Source: Adiantum capillus-veneris (taxonomy: Eukaryota > Streptophyta > Polypodiopsida > Polypodiales > Pteridaceae). Taken from it: a stretch of DNA of 64,000 nt. How positions within the stretch are numbered: position 1 is the stretch's first letter; every line of letters begins with the position of its first letter. The position numbers and the translations under genes were made by a program. The stretch spans positions 127,615,018 through 127,679,017 of the forward strand of contig CM043968.1 of NCBI GenBank assembly GCA_014529385.2, read 5' to 3'. A model generated the notes under the pieces. That model saw only the letters and a list, made by a program, of their open reading frames with translations. It had not been told where the DNA came from and ran no database searches. Positions 56,885 through 64,000 of this stretch are shown here, piece after piece.

Positions 56885-57140
56885 ACTCGTTGCTTAAGCA
56901 TCTTATCGCTTATGCCACGCGCCGCTTATACCACACATTTTTCCACGCGTCGCTTATGCCACACGCCTCTTATGCAACAAAAAGTAAACGTCTTGTTTTT
57001 GTTGCTTATTCGATGGTAACTCGTCGCTATAGCCCTCGATAAATGCCTCGTTTATGCGACGTACAGTAGCGACGGCTACGACGCCTTTTTCCCTCCCTAA
57101 TGCGACGAAAAGTCATCGTTATAGCCGTCGCTATAGGGGG
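56885..57140. repeat. right subterminal repeats of the CACTA-like composite
   Basis: Motifs such as CGCTTATGCCACGCG, CGTCGCTTATGCCACACG, CGTTTATGCGACG and CCGTCGCTATAG. They are the reverse complement of the motifs at 43838-44080. Confidence 0.6.
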
Positions 57141-57188
57141 GCCAATGTAGTAGTATAGTTTGTCGCGATATTACATAGTTTGTCGATC

Positions 57189-58223
57189 TCAATTGTGTTG
57201 CCCTGAAGTAGCATCTTGCTCATCAAATAGATTTCTAGTTGTGCTAGGGGTATCTGGGCGTGCTTGCTTGAATTTATATTCATTTGCCATGCCAAACATC
57301 ATATACATTCCTTGTGGAATATCTTGTGAACACATTGCGCATCGAGTATTGTTTTGCATCAAACGAATAAGACAAAATAAATGATAATAGTGACCACATG
57401 TCAATGTATAGTACCCACTCCATCCATCAAAATTCTTGTAGCAAACTAGTTATTGGGAAGATGAGGATGCATCTGAAGTAGACGAGGGGACCAACTCCGG
57501 ATGCAAGACAAGGTGACTGATGTGTGTTCCTTGTACAGGTGTTGGATTCAATCGCTGTGTTAGGGTTTGAACGTCTTGACTTAAGCGGTGAATGCTTTTC
57601 TCCATCCGGACTTGTGAGAGTTGCGGTGTCTGGGTGGCTATAGAAAGACGTGTTATTTTTGCATCTTTCTCTGCCAACTGTGTTGTGTAAATATCCTTCT
57701 CTCTCTTTAACTGTAGGTCGGCGCCTTCCACTATCAATGCCAGCTCATCTCGAGTGAAAGTGACACAACTCTCCCTTAAATCATGAGTGGCAATAGTTGT
57801 CTCCTTTGACGAGAAGTCTACTGGTCACTGTTTCACAAAGTGAACATATAACATTTTGGCAAAATATAGCGCACAATCTGCATTGTGCAGGGGATGGCCA
57901 TAAACCTCCAAATAAATCCTCTCAGCGTTATCTTTGATACCATCATGGGTGCACTTTGAAACCTTCCACCTTTCTTTCTTGATCTCTACATCCTCACATG
58001 GACATATTGTCTTGATCATGTCCTTTGTCACTTCTTTATTGATCTCTTTCCACTACATATGGTTTGGATTTTTCCACTTTGAGAGTCGGCGAGCAGTACG
58101 CATCGCTTGTTGTGCTGACATGCCGTGTGTCAGAGACTTCATGCGCTGAAATGCATTAAAATTCGCTTGTTGTTGATCATCAGGCAATGATTGGGTGCCA
58201 ATATCTTGTTCTTGATCATCCAT
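57189..58223 (-). pseudogene. transposon-type protein with C-terminal RING-like finger
   Basis: One minus frame of 345 codons from ATG 58221-58223 to 57189, interrupted by TAG near 58056, TGA near 57825 and TAA at 57450. Acidic Gln-rich N terminus (MDDQEQDIGTQSLPDDQQQA), a basic RTARRLSKWKNPNH segment, a mixed central domain (KVSKCTHDGIKDNAERIYLE), a coiled coil (about 57620-57740) and a C-terminal finger (CGHYYHLFC, then CAMC) that resembles the second half of a RING-H2 domain. It abuts the right end of the CACTA-like composite. Possibly an accessory protein of a related element; the family is not recognised. Confidence 0.5.
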
Positions 58224-58739
58224 TTTCTCTTAGATCTGCAGTCAACAGAGTGGAAAATATTCAATATCATTGGCAAATATATATTCTCACTCATTGGGAC
58301 ATTGCGCGGAATCCACTAAAAACCGCCACTTCAAATGCGACTAATTGAACCCGAATGCAAATTTGAACTATTGACAGTTAAATGACAAATTTGAAATGAC
58401 TAAAGATAATTGACTCAATTAGGTGAACCACTTCAAACCAGATAATACACTTCAATAAAAATTTGAATACACTTAAGACCATATTAGGTAAAGTGGGAAA
58501 ATCCCAATTCCCAGGTTGGACAACTTTCAATATATCATGTACAAAATATAGAGATTTTGTCAAAAATTTGAGTTTTCTTAAGGTCTCATTCCACTTTATG
58601 CACATACAATACACAATGAAAACAACTAAAATACCATGGTTTCAATCAATTGGATTATTAGGAGACGAGTATATTGCATCCATTATCGTTTTCTATGTTC
58701 TACTGTCCTAACTACAACTTATCTCAACATGGAGAGCTT
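58224..58739 (+). other. AT-rich DNA with no gene
   Basis: Probably the upstream region of the minus-strand ORF that ends at 57189. No clear TATA or other signal can be assigned. Confidence 0.4.
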
Positions 58740-60450
58740 GGTTTCTAGGTCCACCACTTGTCCAAGTTAATGTAAAAGTGACTCAAGGTTCACAACTTGT
58801 GAAAGCAAGGATCCATTGAGGAATACAATCCACTTGGCTATTTTTCCTTAATTTATTGCATGTGACATTCAAGCAAGGTCCACTTCTAATCTATAACTTC
58901 TTAATTTGAGGCATGGGACATACATAAAATATGTAGCATATGCTCTATTGCCTCATAGGAAGGTTGGTTTCAAGGTGCACTTATCCATGCTAGCCTATCT
59001 TGGAGAAATGATGGAGCTTGCTTCTCTCCTTGTTTCAATGGAGACTAGCTTGGACAAGTGGTGGACCTTTGCTTCTCTCTATGTTTCAATAGAGTTAGCT
59101 TGGACAAGTGGTGATCTTGGAACAAAACCCCCATGTAAAACATATCATGGGTATTCCAAGTGATTAGAAAGATTACCATTTAAGATATAACCTTATAGGT
59201 TGGACAACTAGATCTTGGCTTGGAGAAATGGTGGACCTTTGATTCTCTCCATGTTTCAATGGAGTCTATCTTGGAGAAATGGTGGAGCTTGCTTCTGTCC
59301 ATGTTTCAATGGAGCCTAGCTTGAACAGTTGGTGGACCTTTGCTTCTCTCTATGTTTCAATAGAGTTAGCTTAGACACGTGGTGGATCTTCAAAATAAAC
59401 CAACTACTATCAATGTTGCCTAGCTTTGACAAGTGGTGGAGTGTTTCTCTACTCCATGTTTCAATGGATCTTAGCTTGGACAAGTGTTGGACCTTAAAAC
59501 AAAAACCCCATGTACAACATAGAATGGATTTTCTAGATTTCAATGGAGTCTAGCTTTAACAAATGGTGGAGCTTGTCTTCATCCATGTTTCAATGAAACT
59601 AGCTTGGATGTAACAAACCCTCCCATGTACAACATATCATTGGTTTTCTAAGTGATGGGAAGGAATACCATTCAAGATATAAACTTATAGCTTGGATAAG
59701 TAGTTGACTTTAAAACCAAATTCATCATAATACAATGAAATACAGGTCAGCCAATTCCTAAATCTTGAGACCAAACCTCCCATGCTATTAGAGATAATAT
59801 ATTGGATAAGTGGTGGACCTTCTATTATTTTCCTATGCCTAGTTTAGACAACCGGTACACTTCGCAGCTATAAAGGTTGGACGAGTTGTGGAGCCTTGTT
59901 TCTATCCATGTTTTAATGGATCCTAGCTTGGACAAGTGGTGGACCTTGGAAAAAAGCTTCCATGTACAACATATATGAGGTTTTCCATGTTTTAATGGAG
60001 CCTATCTTGGACAAATGGTGAAGCTTTCTTCTCTCCATGTTGATTTTGGAACTACCTTAGACAAGTGGTGGAGCTTTTCTTTTCTACTCTTCATAATACA
60101 ATGAAGTATATGTTGGTTACATGGTGAATCTTAAGGCCAAACCTCCCATTTTACTAGAGATGATAGGTTGGACAAGTGGATCAACCTTCTATCATTTCTC
60201 CATGACTATATTGGACAATTAGTAGACATAACATCTCTCTATGTTGTCTAGAGATGAGCTTGGACAAGTGATGGACCCTGCTTCTCTCTCCCCTTGGTTT
60301 ACTAGTTTGAAGACTCAGTATATATACTTTCTTAGATCTAACTTGAACAAGTGGTGGACCTTGCATCCACAATCTTAATTCAGTATAAAAAAGTATATGA
60401 AAAAATAACATAGGAATCTTGGTTTGAAGGTCAAGCAATTAGGTTCCAAA
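58740..60450 (+). repeat. degenerate satellite block A
   Basis: Many diverged copies of a 40-50 bp unit with cores AGCTTGGACAAGTGGTGGAC and CTCTCCATGTTTCAATGGAG. Copies are irregularly spaced and mutated. The shared ORFs with a LDKWWTF phrase are by-products of the repeat. Confidence 0.9.
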
Positions 60451-61202
60451 TGCACATAATAATATATTTTCCACCCATATTAAAAGAAAGTTAAATATGC
60501 ACATAATAATATATTTTCCAAATGCACATAATAATATATTTTCCACCCATATTAAAAGAAAGTTAAATATGTTATTACCAAATTGACAAAGGTAACGTCC
60601 AAAAATTATATCTTTCCATCTTGTCAGATCTAAATCTTCATCAAGGCGACATGCATGTATACATCAACTTTCAAGCCATTCAAGAATACATGCACTTAGA
60701 TTCCATAGTTTTGTTTTCAAAGTCTTTTAGGTTCTAAAACTCTTTCACATAAAGTATGTAATGACAAAATTCTTGAAGCAAACATTTGTGCCCAAGAAAA
60801 AGATCCCTCTCACATATTTAAAGTCCATGAATTCTCTGATCCACACTTACAAGTTTTATTTTGACATCAAACATCAATTCTTTCATAGTTCCAAATAAAT
60901 GCAACCTCGATATGAATTGACAAAAAATGAATTTCTTTTACTATATGACCCAACATAGGCCCCAATCAAATAAAAAATGAGTCCCCAAAAATTTGGGTGC
61001 ACTCTAGCAATACATCAGAGTCCCCTTACAATAGGATGCACTCCAATAGTACATTGAAGTCCCCTTAGAGTAGGGTGCACTCCATTCAAGTGTTCATAAA
61101 ATTGACACACCTTTTATATAAAAAAAAAAAGACTATATCAAATTATACAAATGTTGAAAGATACACACTAGAATAAAAAAAGCATCTTATAGCCATATTT
61201 AT
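60451..61202 (+). other. 3' flank of the NIF gene with short tandem repeats
   Basis: ATGCACATAATAATATATTTTCC is repeated near 60450-60545 within a 60-70 bp duplication. A 44 bp unit around GGTGCACTCCAATAGTACAT occurs 2.5 times at 61000-61085. No ORF. Confidence 0.7.
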
Positions 61203-61980
61203 TCAATGCTTTCGTGTTGACAAGTACACACCAAGGACATAATTTGTCTCAGAATCACTATACTGATTTACAATTGTGTTATATGTATAGACTCTCTTAT
61301 CTCTTGCATACAACCATCCTACCAACCATGGAATTATGGTTCTCTGCAAGAAGTTTTGAAGTTGCTCGGAAGTTTGCCTCCACATCTTTGGAAATATAAG
61401 ATATGTCCCTGGCATGTTCCACATCACCCTATATGGAGTGTCATCAAAAATTAAGGTATTGTTTGCATCCAAATCCTCAAATATCTTCCAAATATCACTC
61501 AGATTTTTGTGATAAACCCTTGTAAATCCTAACATGATATTTGGATTTTGGCAATTTTTGTTACTCATAAACACCTTGAACTTGGTATACTGCTCAGGAA
61601 AACACTTTTGTGTGATGCGTTGCACCCTTGTTAAGTTATAGCAACTCCATATCCATAGCTCAAAGTATTCAGCACAAAAATCCAAAAAACTTTGTGCGTC
61701 TGGTCGCACCACATGATAAACTTCATCTTTGTCCTCCACAAGTCGCATGTGTTGAGCCCAAGATGGCATAGAATCTCCATGTTTCATTTCAACTGTCTTG
61801 AGAAGTAACCCCTCTAGATCCAAGATAAGTACTCTTTTGATGTCCTTGAAAGCAAGTGGTAGGTGATAAGGAGGTGATTCATTCCTTGGACAAGGTCTTG
61901 GAGGAGGTTGGATGGGTAATTCAATAGTTTTCTTCAATTTATGCCAGCATATAGCCAATCCATTTTTCTGTAATGGTTCT
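61203..61980 (-). CDS. NIF/FCP1-like phosphatase, terminal exon
   Basis: An uninterrupted minus frame of about 255 codons ending at 61203. It opens at an acceptor-like TTTCAG near 61980, so earlier exons are expected to the right. Motif I reads LILDLEGLLLK, where the HAD/FCP1 consensus is DxDGTL, so the first Asp is kept and the second is Glu. Motif II region RPDAQSFLDFCAEYFELWIW and motif III-like NTLIFDDTPYR are present. It resembles plant NLI-interacting-factor proteins, many of which also vary in motif I. It may be a protein phosphatase or an inactive relative. It lies between satellite blocks. Confidence 0.8.
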
Positions 61981-62270
61981 GAAATTAAAGAACAAGAACA
62001 CTTAATGCAAACACAACAATAGACATGATTTTTACATTGTCTACCCTAAGGTTTTATTAGATACCAAAATCCATCTATGATCTACTCATTAATAGAAAGA
62101 AAGTCAAATTAAAATCCTGACTCTTTTTTATGCTACACTCTCTCTTAGTCTCAATACCATGGAGTTCAACTAGATTTAAGTCAACTAATAACTACTACTT
62201 GTTGTTAAAGGTATGCTTGAAGTGTATAAGGCTTAACCAATGCTCTAGTGTAGAATGGGTATTTAGGTCT
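61981..62270 (-). other. probable intron start of the NIF gene
   Basis: AT-rich sequence upstream of the acceptor. No exon was seen before the satellite begins. Confidence 0.4.
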
Positions 62271-64000
62271 CAAGGTCTACCACTTATCCAAGCAAAGATC
62301 CATTTAGATATGGAAACCCAATTTTTCTTAATATAATGATATAGAGTGGACAAGTGGTGAATCCTGAGACCAAGCCACTCATGCTACTAGGGATAATAGG
62401 TTGGACAAGTGGTGGACCTTGAATGTAAACCCCCCATGTACAAAGTATCAGGGGTTTTGGGTATTTCAATGGACTCTAGCATCTTGGAAACATGGTGGAG
62501 CTTACTTCTCTCCATGTTTCAATGGAGTCTATCTTGGATAAATGGTGGAGCATCATTCTCTCCATGTTTCAATGGAGCCTACCTTGGACAAGTGGTGCAT
62601 GTTTGTTTCTCTCTATGTTTGAACAGATCTAGCTTGGACAAGTGGTGGACCTTGGAACAAAATCCCCATGTAAAACATATCATGGACATTACAAGTGGTG
62701 AGAAAAAATACCATTCAATATATAACCTTATAGGTTGGAAAAGTGGTGGACCTTAACACCCAATTATTATTAATATAATGACATAGAGTGGACAAGTGGT
62801 GAATCTTGCGACCAAACCTACTAGGAAAAGTACGTTGGACAAGTGGTGGACCTTGAATGCAAACCCCCCATGTACAAAATATTACTCATGCTACTAGGAA
62901 TAATTTGGTATTAAGGTCCATGTTTCAATGGAGCCTAGCTTGGAAAAGTGGTGGACCTTTGTTTCTCTCTATGTTTCAATAGAATTTTCTTGGACAAGTG
63001 GTGATCCTTGGAACAAAACCCCCATGTAAAGCATGTCATGGGCATTACAAGTGGTGAGAAAAAATACCATTCAAGGTATAACCTTATAGGCTGGACAAGT
63101 GGTGGACCTTAGCACCCAATTCCTCTTATTATAATGACATATAGTGGAAAAGTGGTGAATTGTGAGACCAAACCTACTAGGGATAATAGGTTGGAGAAAT
63201 GGTTGACCTTGAATGTAAATCACCCATGTACAAAATATCATGGGTTTTGCGTATTTCAATGGAGCCTAGCATCTTGGAGACATGGTGGAACTTACTTCTC
63301 TCCATGTTTTAATGGAGCCTATCTAGGAGAAATGGTGGAGGTTCCTTCTCTCCATGTTTCAATGGAGCCTAGCTTGGACAAGTCGTGGACCTTTGTTTCT
63401 CTCTATGTTTGAATATGGTTAGCTTGGACAAGTGGTGGATCTTGGAATGAAACTCCCATGTAAAACATATCATGGGCATTTCAAGTGGCGAGAAAGGATA
63501 CCATTTAAGATATAACCTTATAGGTTGGACAAGTGGTGGACTTTAACACAATATAATGACATAGAGTGTACAAGTGGTGAATCTTGAAACCAAACCACTC
63601 ATGCTACTAGGGATAATAGGTTAAACAAGTGGTGGGCCTTGAAATAAAACCCCCTAGAGTGTTTCAATGGATCCTAGCTTGGAAACATGGTAAAGCTTGC
63701 TTCTCTCCATGTTTCAATGCAGCCTATCTTGGATAAATGGTGCAGCATCATTCTCTCCATGTTTCAATGGAGCCTAGATTGGACAAGTGGTGGACCTTTG
63801 TTTCTCTCTATGTTTAAATAGAGTTATCTTGGAAAAGTGGTGGACCTTGGAACAAAAACCCCATGTAAAACATATCATGGGCATTACAAGTGGTGAGAAA
63901 AAATACCATTCAATATATAACCTTATAGGTTGGACAAGTGGTGGACCTTAACACCCAATTATTCTTAATATAATGACATAGAGTGGATAAGTGGTGAAAT
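62270..64000 (+). repeat. satellite block B with higher-order structure
   Basis: A TTGGACAAGTGGTGGACCTT core recurs every 35-60 bp. A longer order is visible: GTGGACCTTTGTTTCTCTC recurs at 62951, 63385 and 63790 (a diverged copy at 62594), and CATATCATGGGCATTACAAG recurs once per long unit, giving a higher-order period of about 360-435 bp. The block continues past the window edge. Confidence 0.92.

Noticed and set aside
58906-63412. Plus-strand ORFs with repeated LDKWWTF phrases
   Set aside because: The phrase is the translation of the satellite core; frames change between units and no start or domain is conserved.

Overview
This is nuclear DNA from a land plant with a large, repeat-rich genome. 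Plant-only gene pieces (CP24/Lhcb6, a clock pseudo-response-regulator receiver, an AP2/ERF factor, PPR fragments) sit in plant LINEs, an LTR chromovirus, copia remnants, a hAT element and long microsatellites. The PPR wording resembles the expanded PPR families of ferns, so a fern is my best guess; this is an inference from style only. I see no organellar or bacterial sequence.

Layout. (1) 1-11306: 3' part of an LTR element whose internal region codes for an unrecognised basic/coiled-coil protein rather than pol. It is split by a nearly complete 6.8 kb LINE (LINE-A) with a 17 bp target duplication; the 3' LTR is 10375-11306. (2) 11307-14250: broken copia and gypsy pieces. (3) 14250-17076: a CP24 pseudogene fragment, a compound microsatellite with two large palindromes, and a foldback element. 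(4) 17077-20496: AT-rich DNA and a decayed unrecognised coding region. (5) 20497-32172: a minus-strand chromovirus with CAACA target duplications; its left LTR holds a 2.8 kb solo LTR with its own AACAT duplications. (6) 32178-36492: the other half of the interrupted host sequence, then LINE-B. (7) 36800-41765: a coiled-coil retroelement remnant and a decayed hAT transposon. (8) About 41866-57150: a probable CACTA-like composite with inverted subterminal repeats. It carries pieces of EEIG1-like, ERF, PPR and PRR genes and a four-exon transposon-type gene, and was hit by a gag-only copia element (ATAAT duplications). (9) 57189-58223: a minus-strand ORF ending in a RING-like finger. (10) 58740-64000: degenerate satellite based on a TTGGACAAGTGGTGGACCTT core, surrounding one intact-looking NIF/FCP1-like phosphatase exon.

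The relative insertion order can be read from the nesting: host sequence, then chromovirus, then solo LTR; and host LTR element, then LINE-A. Only the NIF exon (61203-61980) and possibly the gene at 50726-51716 look able to make protein. Nearly all other coding regions carry stops or frameshifts, and in LINE-A all ten internal stops I could place are TGA or TAG. No tRNA, rRNA or CRISPR array was seen by eye.
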